Below are positions 1 to 12,619 of a stretch of DNA of 64,000 nt, piece by piece; position 1 is the stretch's first letter; the number at the start of each line of letters is the position of its first letter. A program made the translations under genes and the position numbers. Under the pieces are notes generated by a model that saw nothing but the letters and a program-made list of their open reading frames with translations, was not told the DNA's origin and searched no databases. This DNA is from Catonia carolina (lineage: Eukaryota; Arthropoda; Insecta; Hemiptera; Achilidae): positions 62,947,041-63,011,040 of the forward strand of contig JAQMRL010000008.1 in the NCBI GenBank assembly GCA_035578175.1, in the 5' to 3' direction.

Positions 1-939
1 CTAAACTAAAAACAAATATTTTGAATTTATTTATTATTAGTGTAAGAACGATTCCTTTTTTTATGAACACAATAAAAATTAATTTTTAACAGGAAATTTT
101 ATTTTTCTGTAACGTTGAAATTTCGGTCGGCAATGGCAGGCTTTACGCCCACAAGTTTGCGAAATAAGGGCTGGCTATTTTTGTACACCTTATTCAAATT
201 AAATGGCACTTTAGATCAAACTTTTAAATATTGTTTCGGCAATGAAAGGGTTAAAATTTTCTAAATCACAGCATGTGTTCATTTTGGTTGTACTTTAAAA
301 AAAATTTAAAAACATCTGTTTTAAATGTAGATGTTTTGTCATCATAGCAAAGGTTTATTAGGTTATTATTGTGGAATGTTTATGAATCAGAAATTTTCTA
401 GTTACTGTAGGTTATTTTGTAAATAAATAAACTATTTACATAACGATCAGATAATTTTTTTTAAAATAAAGCTCACTAGCAAGGCGAGTGAAATTATTCC
501 TTAAACTTTAAATTAAGTTTTCCGAAAATGCGTTTTTGTATGATTGTACATTCTTGGGAATTGAATATTTTGGTTTGTAGTGGAGATATATATTTGGATG
601 AATTTTTTTTTTGAATTTTCATAATTTCTTTCTGTGTTATCTGTTGAATGATTATTACAAAAATTTGATAGGAATTTAATTAAACAATAATTTGTGAATA
701 CATAAAATAATATTTTTTGAAAATATGGTTTTTCTTCAATTAATTTCTTGTAAGAAAACTACATACAAGAGCGTAAATAGCAATTTTCTGTATTTTTTGG
801 CACAAGAGTCATGTTATCTTTCTTGGTTCCTGAAATACTTGATCCCCGTAAAAGCCTGCTTTTCCACCCCAATCCTTATATTAGGGGCTGTTTCAAGTGG
901 TAGATTATTACTAGTAATTACTCTTTCATTTATAATTTA

Positions 940-1062
940 TAATGATAAATTTGAGGAAGGCAATGGTAAACCACCTCACTTCTCATTTTACTTAGTAAAA
1001 CCTCTACAGGTTCAAACCAGCTTTTTGGCTAATGACCTAAACAATAACAATGATAAATTATA
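940..1062 (+). repeat. R-S repeat, 3' fragment
   Basis: Matches the end of the R-S family seen in fuller form at 4295 and 18950 (GAGGAAGGCAATGGTAAACC ... GGTTCAAACCAG ... GACCTAAACAAC). Confidence 0.7.
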
Positions 1063-1191
1063 GCCAGTAGTTTTAATTTTCAATTTTTGGGTTGATTACC
1101 CCTTTAAACAACCATTTTAAAAATAAAATATGACCATTTAATCAGATTGCTTTTTTAATTACTAATGTGTGTAAGTTGCAATCTGTTTAAT

Positions 1192-1520
1192 TTAACCCTT
1201 GTGCGACTGATAGGTTTTAGAATATTAATTTTTCGAACACTAATTCCGAGGTCGCGCCGATAGAGTTGGTTTTTTTTATCCATCTTTTATCCAAAAAATT
1301 TGAAATTTTATGAGACATTAAGAAAACTTTGAGAGATGTTTCAAACAACTTTTTTTCGCCAGTTACAGCGAATTTACGAAAAATTTGTTGTAATTTATGC
1401 AAAATAGCTAGTTTTTGTCAAAATTTGGCAATAAATATTTCTTATTTTTATTTATTTTTTAGGCTGGTATTATAGAAAAATGTCTAGCAAAAATTTTGAT
1501 ATATCAAACACCCTCGCTTA
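1192..1520 (+). repeat. R-B dispersed repeat, copy 1
   Basis: About 325 bp, from TTAACCCTTGTGCGACTGAT to CCCTCGCTTACC. A second copy in opposite orientation lies at 33960-34288. The TTAA at the edge recalls piggyBac-type targets, but no matching terminal inverted repeat at the other edge is convincing. Confidence 0.6.
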
Positions 1521-1540
1521 CCCCCTGAACTGCTTAATGA

Positions 1541-1741
1541 ATGTTATGTTTGGATTACACTGATTTACGAATAAAAAATGTGAACGTTCAGGGAAAAAGA
1601 AAGCCAAGGTTTTTGAAATGTGCTTACGTAGTGGATAATATCAAATGGACTGACAGAGTAAACAATACAGAAGTTATACGAAGAGTGGAAGAGATAAAAG
1701 AATTGATGGAACCCATTCATCGGAACAAAATTAGTACATAG
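1541..1741 (+). pseudogene. Non-LTR retrotransposon C-terminal fragment
   Basis: Translation contains KWTDRVNNTEVIRRVEEIKE, resembling the region after the reverse transcriptase domain in common insect LINE ORF2 proteins. Short, truncated on both sides, surely non-functional. Confidence 0.5.
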
Positions 1742-2020
1742 GAAACATAATACCAGAATAAGGGTTAATCTAAAAACCTTTGTATGAAGGATTAAAAGAA
1801 TGCTAAAAGAAAAGAAGACACCGAAGAGTAAAGATTAGGTAAAGTCGATTTGAAAGACGGTAAGTTATAATAAATACCAAGAATATACCAAGAAATACCA
1901 AGAATACTAAGAAGACTATCAAGAAATAAGATACTGGTGAAAAATAAAATTAGTTGGAGACAAAATATGATGTAAAGGATCTGCCCTCAGGGCAGATAAA
2001 CTCATGATAAATTTCATCCG

Positions 2021-2192
2021 GCCGCATTGGCGTAGTTGGTAACGTGCTCGCCTCTCATCATGCGGTCCTGGGTTCGAATCCCACTCAGGCACGGCATATT
2101 TTCATACGTTAAAGAAATCATTTCATCCTCATTACGCACAGTTACACCCCAACGCCGTCGCTAATGACCTTGCAGTTGATGCGCCGTTAAAA
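2021..2192 (+). mobile_element. tRNA-derived SINE (family S1)
   Basis: Pol III-like A box (TGGCGTAGTTGG, 2028-2039) and B box (GGTTCGAATCC, 2071-2081) in a tRNA-like head, then a family-specific body and a tail with GCTAATGACCTTGCAGTTGA. Tail or whole copies recur in reverse at 6830, 12435 and 25765. Not a tRNA gene: the flanks do not form an acceptor stem. Confidence 0.75.
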
Positions 2193-3189
2193 AAATTCAT
2201 ATTTAGTTAATATTATACAGAAATTAATATTTTCTTTAAATGGCGTCATTATCTGATTTACTACTGATTCATCTAAGGTATTGTATGGTATGAAAATTGT
2301 ATTAAAATTTCAGATCTTATCCTGGAATTGTACCGGGTACCTGCAGCTTAAAAGTTGTGCGTTTTACGAAAATAACGAGAGAAACGACCAAATTATAATA
2401 TTAATTTTTAAGATGATAAAAATTTATTTATAAAACTTTGACGATAAGCAACAAAGATTTGTTAGGATAAATAAATATTCAGTCAATTTATGCAAGAAAC
2501 ATAAATAATTTGAATCACCCAAATGGAATATTTTAGTAGTACAATAAATAATTCGTGTAAAAATAATCACCAACCAAAGATTACTGGGTTTTCTTTTATT
2601 ATCTTTTCCTTTTATTACCCTGCTTGATGCTGAAAATGCTTTTTAAGTTAGTATTTATATATATGTATGTAGTGTAACAAATAAAATAGGCCAATCCTTT
2701 GGGAAATTTCAGTTGAAGAAAGAAGAACAGAAGAAAAATAAAATAAAAAAGGAAAACTAACAGGAAACATTAGAAGCGAACTTAGGGAGAACATTGAAAA
2801 ATTTCTCACTTAGGTGTAGCGGATAGTAAAGTGTCGTAATTAGAAAAAGAGATTGATTTTCCTAATTAAGGTGGCTATATCGTTTAGGGTCTCGTTTCTC
2901 AAGGGTGGAAATTCATCTGATACCTACCTACAGTTTTTCTTTCTTTTACTATTATTAAACTTCCCTAACAAGGGTAATGAAATCATTGGTTTAGATATTT
3001 ATATTGTCATAAATAACAATTTTTGTAATGTTTCATTATCTTACCTGAAAAGTTTATTACTTTCTTAATTTAAATAATTAGGCTATATAAATTATTTAAA
3101 GTTATGCTTAAAACTATTACCATTAACTTCCAAGTAATTTTAAATAAACATTTACAATGTTTTTTTTTTATAATCACTTAATGGTTTTA

Positions 3190-4260
3190 ACTTCTAAAAA
3201 ACACTGATGTGAAACACTAGTACGACTTTCTCTTCCCGGTGTAGATTATTAACAATGTAACCTATGTTGAATCATGAGTAAACGATTTAAAATTAAAAAC
3301 TATCTAATTTTAATCATGAGTGAAAGATGCAAAATGAAATCAACATCTGTAGAACAGCTTAAAAATACGGAAAATCAGTAATTACCGCTAAACTAAGCGT
3401 TGTACAAAATAATGTTAGAAATAACAGTTTTAGATTTTTTAATTTCCTTTAACTTTAATATACTTTTTCTTGTAAAATGCATACTTAGGCTGCAATCTTA
3501 AAAAAATTTCACTTTTTGCTAATTTTCATGGAAAAACTGAAAATCACTAATTATCTCTAAACTAAGCGTTGGGCAAATAAAAGTTGTAGGTTTTTAATTT
3601 TTTTTCAATTTAATTATACATACTTTTGAAAAACAATGCATATTAAGGTCATAATCTTAAAAAAACGTTTTTCTACCACAGCACATGCCCCCTCAAGAAT
3701 TTCAGCTGATAGATACTTACCGTATTTTGTAGAACAAAAAACATGTATTAAATGAGATTTAAAAAACGAACAGCCGTTTTTGAGGAAATTTAAAAAAAGT
3801 TAAAAATTGGACGAATAAACTACAATTTCCGGTTGACCGATTTTGATGAAAATGTTCGTGTCGGGTCCTCTAGTGGTATATAACCTAAGTTCCAAGTTTC
3901 AACTTTGTACAATGTTCTGTTCTTGAGATATTTCGTTCATACGCACACACACACCAATTGCTAAAAACTTGTTTTTTGGGTTTAGGGGGCCTGAAAACGT
4001 GTACACGAACAGACTTTTAAATAAACATTTATATTGTTCTTTTATAATTTGTTTAATGGTTTTAACTTACATAAAAAAAAAATCTGGTGTAAACACTCAC
4101 ACGACTTTCTCTTGCCAATGCAGATAATGAACCATAATATAACAACATATGTTTAATTATGAATGTACAATGTAAAATGAAAAACAAAAAATTTTAATGA
4201 ATTTATGACGGTGAAAACTCGATTTCGAAAAATCGACATGAAAACAATACTTTTCCCCCT
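3190..4260 (-). repeat. R-A repeat, rearranged copies
   Basis: Reverse-oriented pieces of the R-A family (fullest copies at 41440 and 60430). The start-type sequence (ACGACTTTCTCTTGCC) occurs twice, near 3220 and 4100. The internal GT run is reduced to a short CACACACAC at about 3944. Confidence 0.65.
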
Positions 4261-4294
4261 ATATATTCCCTATATGTTACTACCTACCCTATAT

Positions 4295-4655
4295 GTTCGT
4301 TGCAGGGCTAAAATAAATAGTTCTGTTTCTTATCACATGGTCAGCCAATTAAATGACTGAATCATTTAAGAACAGAAGAGGTAGAGGTGTAAAAGACACT
4401 AATCAGAGTTATCTCCTCTGAAAGTAATGAATTTCATTGTACAGCCAGACCCTGCGGTGAATGAAGTGAAGGTGTCATTTACAGAGTGGAAGATATGTGC
4501 TTTTCAGAGGGCCCGGCATGCTGATAAGCATACTTTTCCATTCAGTGAGGAAGGCAATGGTAAACCACCTCACTCCTCATTTTACTTAGTAAAACCTCTA
4601 CAGGTTCAAACCAGCCTTTTGGCTGTTGACCTAAACAACACAACATATTCATATA
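4295..4655 (+). repeat. R-S dispersed repeat, full-length copy
   Basis: About 360 bp: AGTTCTGTTTCTTATCACAT, AGAGTTATCTCCTCTGA, GTGAATGAAGTGAAGGTGTC, GCATGCTGATAAGCATAC and a B-box-like GGTTCAAACC, ending GACCTAAACAAC. Near-identical blocks occur in the other copies listed. Confidence 0.8.
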
Positions 4656-5304
4656 GGGGAAGAGAAAATAAAAATTGACATATACTCTTCTTGTGCAATA
4701 AATAAATAAACTTTATTATCACGTAAATTAATATACATTATAATATACACAAGTCAAAATAATATAATAAATTAATCGTAAAAATAATATGCATTACGTA
4801 TTTGAAATGTTTGGGATAGATCTTCATCGAGTACATTGTTCATACTTAAAATTCAACTTAAAAATTGTGTATTAAACTGTTAGAATTTAAATTAACGAAA
4901 AGCAACAGATAAAAGTAATTACAACTACATAATAATTACTTTACAAAACAATAAAAAATAAAGAAGAAATCTTGTTTTACAAGTTGTTACTGTAATTAAT
5001 TTATTATCACTATCGAACAGGACTGACGACAAACGTTTATTCCTTGAAGTATTTATTTGATTACTACAGTATGTACTACGTAACAGTAAAGTACGTAACT
5101 ATAATATAGCTTTGACAATAAATTGTGAACTGAATCTATCCTTAATACATATCGTATCATAAGGTAAATTTATCCGAAGTTCTACGTCATGACCGAAATA
5201 GATAACCCAAAATTCCAAAATTAAGTAATATGTATTTTATATATTTGTAATTAACAATGAATAATGCCCAAAACGGGAAGGTGGAGTGTTATTTTAATTG
5301 CACT

Positions 5305-5667
5305 CTATCTGCTTGGTCCAGGGCTAAAAAAAATAGTTCTGTTTCTTATCACATAGTCAGCCACTTATATGACTGAACTATTTGAGAATAGAAGAGGTAG
5401 AGGTGTACTGTGACACTAGTCAGAGTTATCTCCTCTGAGAGTATTGAATTTCACTATGCAGCCAGACCCTGTGGTGAATGAAGTGAAGGTGTCATTTGCA
5501 GGGTGAAAAGTGAGTGCTTTTCGGAGGGCCTGGCATGCTGATAAGCATACTCTTTCAACTCAGTGAGGAAGGCAATGGTAAACCACCTTACTTCTCGTTT
5601 TTACTTAGTAAAACCTCTAGAGGTTCAAACCAGCCTTTCGGCTGTTGACCTAAACAACACAACATAT
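5305..5667 (+). repeat. R-S dispersed repeat, full-length copy
   Basis: Same blocks in the same order as 4295-4655, in the same orientation and about 1 kb downstream. Confidence 0.8.
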
Positions 5668-6457
5668 TTGTAATTATAACAACCAACATTTTTATATTTA
5701 AATGAAGTTTTTGCTTCTAACAGATAGATTAATTGATGTTGTATCGTTATAGACTAAACATCCCTTCCACTAAGGCTTGAGCCTCATTGTGCTGTTATAT
5801 TTCCACCTTTATCAACCTACATGGTTCAATGACGAGGTCCGATAAAATGACAGCAACCTCCGAATCAGTTCTTGTGGTTGCAAGCTCTCCTAATCCCACC
5901 CTCAGGCTAAATATTTATATTCCACTTACCAATAGTATCGGAAAGTTGAAGATATGTGAACCGATGTTTTACCTCCAGCCCACAATTCTTGGATTAATCA
6001 ATGCGGAAACGAGAATTAATTTCGAAAATTTTCCTGCTTCGCTAGTAAACCCCTGTTGAAGCAAGAATTCCAGGACAAGCGTCAGGTCGAAGATACCTTT
6101 ATTTGGAAAACAAATGTTTTCCAAAATTTGCCGTTCAAATGGAAAAAAATTCCATTTGAAAAATCAGTTTCAATAACTAAAAACTAAACACGAGTTAAAT
6201 TTTCTCTCCTAATGAGAGGGATATGCCTGTTTATCTCTGATTAGTTCATGGTATCTTGGTGTTGATTGATTGATCAAGACGTTGATTGGTTGTACGAAAC
6301 GAGGGCGGGCCGTCTTGCCTGGCAATAAGTTCCAAGAAAACTGTTGGATTGCAAAAATGCAAATGACAAGCTACGTCATCACGTACCTTACGCGGGTGAT
6401 TCCATTACCAAAGAAGAAGAAAAGAAGATAATACGTTTCAAAGTAAATGATTTTGTA

Positions 6458-6500
6458 TGCTTAGGCATGGTGCCCCTGGGCACACTTTAAGAACCACTGG
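6458..6500. repeat. hAT-like terminal sequence
   Basis: Reverse complement reads CAGTGGTTCTTAAAGTGTGC then CCAGGGGCAC, resembling the typical hAT terminus CAGTGGTTCTCAA. I could not find a partner terminus, so this is at most one end of a decayed element. Confidence 0.35.
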
Positions 6501-6829
6501 TTTAAAGAATATTATAAAGTTATGTTATTCTCTATTCTCATTTAATAAACTATACGTTTTAGGTTAAATTTAATGTTAAGAAATATCACAAAGCCTTCTC
6601 CAACGAAGTCTTCCAGAAGTATTATTCAAAATAACCAGCTGTCCCGTAGTCTTGCTGAATCTGCAATTTGTGTATTGATATAAAAATAACAATGATAAAT
6701 CTATTCAGAAAAACTATATAAAATTAAAGCGCAAAAAGTTTGATGCCTCCTAGTGATAGTAAAACAAAAAAAGACTGAAAAGCTAAAAGAAGTTATCGAA
6801 GTTTACCGGTTTGGTTTCATCCTATACTA

Positions 6830-6900
6830 TTATTTATTTATTTATTTATTTATTTAAGGTCGCATCGACTTAAGGTCATTAGCGACCACGTTACATATAA
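6830..6900 (-). repeat. S1 SINE tail with (TTTA)n
   Basis: A TTTA run (about 6830-6857) followed by the reverse complement of the S1 tail (AAGGTCATTAGCGACCACG). Confidence 0.55.
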
Positions 6901-7073
6901 ACACATGTAATACAAAATTTTCAAAGAAGGCACAAAATATATAACAGACACAAACAAACACAATAAGGTCATCAATAAAAACAGAATGAAAAGTTATGTT
7001 CAATTAAAATTTAGACAATATAAAAATAAAAATAGAATGAAACAATGAAAAAGAACATGTTCTTTTTCTTATT

Positions 7074-7332
7074 AGATTTGATATAATTATAAAATCATAT
7101 ATCGTCCATCCAATGGTAAACTCGCGTATGTGCAAATTCTCAGTTTTACAGGAGAGCAAAAAACAAATTCAATGTTTCTTCTTTAACAAGAACGAACAAG
7201 ATAAATATTCGCGAGTTTACTACAACATGTGTACATCAGCATGCACTAACTAACTCATATTCGCAAAATTTGCACATTCGCGAGTTTACCATGGGAGGGA
7301 TGATATATGATTTTATAATTATATCAAACCTG
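7074..7332. mobile_element. MITE with ~60-bp terminal inverted repeats
   Basis: Left TTTGATATAATTATAAAATC and onward through CCAATGGTAAACTCGCG (to about 7139) is mirrored from 7267 to 7332. Internal ~125 bp has no coding potential. Target duplication not clear. Confidence 0.7.
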
Positions 7333-7439
7333 AAATTTTGTGAAAGTTCAAAAAATTTATTGTGTTTTAAACCGCTACTTTGTCTACCAAATTGATTGCT
7401 GAAATGTTGTTAATTTTTAATAGTGTTCGTGTGGATGCG

Positions 7440-7980
7440 TAGTTTGGCCGTCTGTGATGATATGTTTGATTAAATATGGCGTGTTGCAATGTGTACAATG
7501 TTGTGCTTCATCTTTCTTCAGTAAGTGTTGTTTGTTTGTAAGTGTAGAGGGTCCAATGCGTAATCGTGTAAGTAGTACTTGATGCCTTCGAAGCTCCGTG
7601 TGAGGCCGTGTGTTTTCAAAAATAAGTTTTCTGACGTTGCGAAGTTTCGTTGGAGGATGTTGAGACCAGATTTGATTCCAGTGGTGTTTGTTTTGGTAAT
7701 GTAGGTGTCTCCTGATATTTGTATGAGACGAGAGATGTTTTTCTATCAGTGGGATCTTTAACGCCTCTTTGGCGGCTGTCTCGTTTCCGAGTATCCCTCA
7801 ATCCGATGAAACACACACAATGTGTGCTTAATTTCCGTTGTTAACATGTTGAAGTAGTTGGATATATTTTCCATAATTGGCTCTGTAATCTCTTCAGCCT
7901 GCAAGCCTCTTACCACACTCATCGAGTCCGTAAATATTGTAAACTTTTCGCCCGTTCTTGTGGCTAGGAGTTTTAAACTA
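7440..7980 (-). pseudogene. LINE RNase H-like relic
   Basis: Reverse translation includes TRTGEKFTIFTDSMSVV, resembling the first catalytic region (YSDS-type) of LINE RNase H domains, followed by frameshifted and stop-containing sequence. Fits a Jockey/R1-like ORF2 C-terminal remnant. Confidence 0.45.
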
Positions 7981-9029
7981 TATATAGAATATACTCCGCA
8001 AAAGAAGACCGAACAAACAGGATTTAAACGGATTTGAATAGTACTATTACTATTTCAGTAAACTTATAGATCTCGTCGATAAATTTGTCACTTAAATGTC
8101 AACGTTTACAAGTAGTAATTACTTTAAAATGTTTTTCAATATTTAATTAAATCATATTATTTCCATAACATTATATCCTAGTACAACCTCAAAAAGGAGT
8201 TAGCCTAATTTCGTAGCGTATTCTGTTTGACGTCACAGGTAGACAACAGACAAATGTGATGTGAGATATCCACACAATGGTTTATTCTTGTTTCCTTTCT
8301 GGTGTGTTTTTTCCGTGGAAGAGCAAGTTACATCAATAATTGATGCTGCCAAATTGTGTAAAGTAATAAAAGAAACGCCAGTGCTACTTCTTATGTGGCC
8401 ACGTTGAAAAGAGCGGATGAAAAATTCAGATTCTTTCTTTAGAAAAACTGTTTTTCTCTTTTCTTCACATTTTCTCTCTTTTACTAGTACAACATTGCTA
8501 TGTTGTTACTTTATCTTCATATAGAATGTGAGTCTAATTATCTGAAAACAAATTATAAAAAGAAAAACATTTTGACATATAGTACTCAAGTGAAATATAT
8601 TTAAATTTTTCGACTAATAGCAGACATCTAGCAGTTTGCAAGATTTTCATATCGAACATCCCTATTTCACAAAATTCGTTACAAAATATCAGTTTGATTT
8701 ATTTTAACAATAATAATTAATGAAATAAAGCAATTTTAAATAGGTTTGCAAATTACATAAAGGCAAAATCCCTCGCTGATTCAATACCTAATTGACCAAT
8801 TTTCCAACCACTTAGATAGCTGGAATTTTACATATTTGTTCCTTAGGGTTCAAAAATAAAACCTAAACCATTCGCATCATTTGATCATCAATGGAAGAAA
8901 GGGATAACGTCCCTAAAGCAATAAAGCAATAAATTTAAACAATCAATTAAATTAAATTTAATTTCTAAAGCAGTAAATTTTATTTTTGTACTTTCCCAAA
9001 GAGCAGATCTGTGCTGCATTTAAAATACT

Positions 9030-10290
9030 GATGTAAAAACTCACACGACTTTCTCTAGCTAATGTAATTACAGTATAGTCGCGGTAATCCGAACACGTAA
9101 GATGTCCGACCATTGTGGATTATCGATGCCTACAATCTTAGATTTCGTCAATCAAATTACAAATACGATATACTGTAGGATAAAAAATACAGATTTAACA
9201 TATTACGAGAACACAAAATTATAAATGATACCTTTATTTGAAATTATAATAATAATAATTTTAAAACAAACAATGTTAACTTGTGATTACCAGTGCTGTT
9301 ACTCCTAGGGGAAAAATTTATACAATCGTTTTCAACTTTGAATCCAGCGGGAATCTTTTCCACCTTATGAACTAAGGTTTTTCCTGGCAACATTTTCTAG
9401 TACAATGCCTACTCATCTCCATTGTAACCTTGATCTGCTGTTAAACCCTGTTTTTCTACTTCATCCTAGAATTTTGTTTTAAAGTCCATAAAATCGTCGA
9501 TATCGCTAAATTTTTTTCACCGGTAACAGATAACGGTCTAATACCGTTCGTTGTTTAAATTTGTCCAGTCAGCCTATACTGGCTTGAAAGTCGTCTTTTC
9601 AGTCATTTCCTTGTGAAGAACTTCGCTTTTGAGTGAGAATGTCTCCACTGACTATATATATTGCCTTGCTATTTTTTGTAAAAACCATGAGTATAAAGCC
9701 CACTCGGCATCAAGTTTATCTGCTGCTTTCAATGTTTCTTTTTCCTTTCAGGGTCCGTACTCCATTTATTAGACGTTTATAAATAATTTTTCTAAACTGT
9801 AAAACTGTATCATTAAAAACATGATATTAAGTGATCGTTCGGATTACTGGAGGTTTCGGTATACCGAGGGTTCGGATTACCGCGACCATACTATAATGAA
9901 GAACATAATCTATTTTTAATCATAGGTGAATGACGCTAAATGAAAATCCAACTATTCAACTTAAAAAAGGAAAAATCACTAATTGACGCTAAACTAAGCG
10001 TGTAGAAAAACTTAAATCCTTGAAATATCGAAAAATAATATGGTGTTCTTTTCGTGAACAATTTTTTTATGCTTCGAGTAGTTGTACAAAGAATAATCCA
10101 AAAATGTATACCAAAATAACCGTAATATTTCAATTGTTTAATGATTTACAACAGAAAATGTACTTCAGCTGACTAAACTTTTCGGATTAAACCTCCCAAA
10201 CTGACAAAAACCAATCATCATTTTTATTTAGTCTAAATCTGACATTAAACTTTTTGAAAACAATACTTTCCTTCCTATACATTTATAAAG
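9030..10290 (-). repeat. R-A repeat split by a Tigger insertion
   Basis: R-A sequence at 9030-9070 (ACTCACACGACTTTCTCT) resumes at 9894 (AATGAAGAACATAATC) exactly where the uninterrupted copy at 4090-4140 continues. Confidence 0.65.
9071..9893 (-). mobile_element. Tigger/pogo-type transposon relic, 823 bp
   Basis: Terminal inverted repeats CAGTATAGTCGCGGTAATCC / TAGTATGGTCGCGGTAATCC, each flanked by TA (9069-9070, 9894-9895). The reverse strand carries a frameshifted remnant resembling the CENP-B-like DNA-binding part of Tigger transposases (EWALYSWFLQK, VSGDILTQK, ASIG-LDKFKQR). The DDE part is missing. Confidence 0.75.
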
Positions 10291-10299
10291 GTAAGAAAA

Positions 10300-11460
10300 A
10301 ATAAAAATTCACAGTTCAGTTGAAAAATCATTTCCCAATCTTCACGTATAGTACTTTTTTTATATGGTCACCATATTAAAACGGAAAATGAGATTTTACT
10401 TTTTAAATATTCACATTAGAAAGAAAACTGTGATCTTTAGCAAACCTAAAACCCTAATTTTCTATGTAAAGCCTGAATAAAGTAACATACGTTTAAAAAG
10501 CACACTAACAAGAAACCCGGCTAAGACCTGGGTACTTTTTATGCGTAAATTACTGTATCTGACAGATTTTTAAATTAAAAAGTTTAAGTTGAACGAATAA
10601 GCGTAGGAAAGAACAGGCTTTAATTTGTTGTAGTGTTAAAGTTTTTCCGTTCGGTTGTTTTTGAAATAGAGCTCTTTAAACACAACGGACTTCTTTCGTG
10701 GCGGGCACTAAAGACGCCTCCCACTCTGTACGCCTCCAAAATCTGCAAATGCAACATGCAATACAAAACACGATTGCGGGTTGCAGGGTGTACAGGGTTT
10801 TTTATCTGATACAGATCTGATATGTGTACAGGTGGTTTTAACCAATGAGGTACATTTTATAACTAACTACTGGAGAAACTACATGAGGCGCAGAAACGAA
10901 CCGACTTATTCTCTCTTTACCCCCACTCGATCCGGGCAACTGTCGCCCCAAGAAATACACAAATTATTAATACCTCACTACATAATGATTTATTAATAAA
11001 CTAAAATGCGCTATAGAATACCAATTATAATTATTTTTAACTTACAGTTATAAAATAATATTTTTAATTTTCTGGACATATCTATTTTAATTATTTTTAA
11101 CTGTGAACAAATGTTAATACATGATATTAAATACTAACTTGTCCTTACGATTGTACAGTAGTTTTATTGGCTTTAAACATTTTGAAATAATTTTGTTAAT
11201 TTACTACTTACAGGAATACTTTTAAAAATCTTAGTTACATTATAATTTTTTCCATAGGTATGGAATCGTAAATTACAATACATATTAGAATTAAATTTGT
11301 TAGCTCCCATTCTTGAGGTGCACTTCCATTCTCGAAAGATAAAGTATGATCAAAATGTTGAAACGGTGTACCAGACTGTTTAGTAATTCCTGTTTAGTCA
11401 CGTTTAATAAAATACTTTTAAGGTCACTTTTCTTAACTGAGTCTTTTTTATACGAGAGGA
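10300..11460. other. No gene recognised
   Basis: AT-rich. The 71-codon ORF at 10781-10996 resembles nothing I know and is probably chance. Confidence 0.5.
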
Positions 11461-11469
11461 AACCGCATT

Positions 11470-11930
11470 TACTGGTACCCGAGTAGGTGTCTTTACCTGG
11501 GGTATGCGGAGCTCTGCCGAAGGCAACTATCCGCCAAAACTTCTCAGTTCCTCTCTATCCCATCCTGATTTGCTGTGGGATCACCAGTAGGCATAACTTC
11601 ACAACAAGCCGGAGGTTCTTTATTAGTTGGATAATGTTATATCAGCGATTTCTTTTCTTATCACCCATTTATCCCCTTTTTAAGTGAATTCTTTCGGGAC
11701 TAACCCAGCTGGGCCTCTCTACTCTTCATCACTTTTTGGATGAACTCCTCAATGGCCTTCCTGTTTTCTTCCTCTGCAATCATAAAATCACAGAGATTTT
11801 CTGGAGAAATCGGTGACCTCCCTCTCTGGTATCCATCTTCTGCAGTCGAAAATCACATGTATTGAGTTGTCCACCTCCGCCTCACAATTATACAGCTTGC
11901 TTCATCTGATCTAAACTGATGAAGATACGC
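11470..11930 (-). pseudogene. LINE ORF2 3' fragment (R1/Jockey-like)
   Basis: Reverse translation has EVDNSIHVIFDCRRWIPERE, like the Cys/His region (HxLF.C..W..ER) near the end of R1-type ORF2, then a broken tail and a GC-richer 3' UTR-like stretch. Several stops. Confidence 0.45.
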
Positions 11931-11934
11931 CTGA

Positions 11935-12430
11935 AAGCTCTAATACGCATTTTAGGGCCAAAGTGTATAATAAAAGTTGTAGACAATTTAAAAATCTACA
12001 ACTTTTATTTCAAACATTTTTTTGTATAACACTTAGTTTAGTGGTAATTAGTGATTTTCTGTTTCGTTTTTCATGAAAATTTGTAAAGAAAGTCGGTTTT
12101 TTAAAGATTTCAGCCTTAGAATGCATTTTATGACAAAAGTGAATAATAAAATTTATAGGAAATTAAAAGATCTACAACTTTTATTTCAAGCATTTTTCTC
12201 TACAGAGCCTAGTTTAGCTGAACGAGTGATTTTTCGTAGTATCAAGCCCAACTGAGGTTGATTTTCATTTTGCATCATTTACTCATGATTAAAATAAGGT
12301 TATGTTTCTGAGGTAAGTTTTTTGTTTATTTCTAATGTTTTATTACTAATGTTAGGTTATATTGTTCATTATTTGCATTGGCAAGAGAAAGTTGTGTGAG
12401 TGTTTCATGCCAGATTTTTTTCTTTTATTT
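11935..12430 (+). repeat. R-A repeat, 3' half
   Basis: Two imperfect tandem pieces containing ATCTACAACTTTTATTTCAA, ending in GGCAAGAGAAAGTTGTGTGA GTGTTTCA. Confidence 0.65.
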
Positions 12431-12434
12431 TTAC

Positions 12435-12612
12435 TTACTTATTTGAAGTTGCATCAACATCTTTGTCATTAGTGACTACTTTGGGTTGAGAAATGCATTG
12501 GGTTGAAATGGTGGGTTTGAACGCGTAATTTTCCAGACCCTGGCTGGGCATCAACCCCAGGACTTCTCTTCATAGCATAGCATGCTAACCACTGGACGAC
12601 GGAGGTGGCCAT
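12435..12612 (-). mobile_element. tRNA-derived SINE, S1-related
   Basis: Reverse strand begins GGCCACCTCCGTCGTCCAGT, has an A-box-like TGGTTAGCATGC and a B-box-like GGGTTGATGCCC, and ends with the S1-type tail. Confidence 0.65.
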
Positions 12613-12619
12613 TATTAAT

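Noticed and set aside
8228..8236. TGACGTCAC CRE-like palindrome
   Set aside because: A single short match with no nearby gene start; expected by chance in 64 kb.
10781..10996. 71-codon ORF
   Set aside because: No family resemblance, no repeat or splice context; probably chance.
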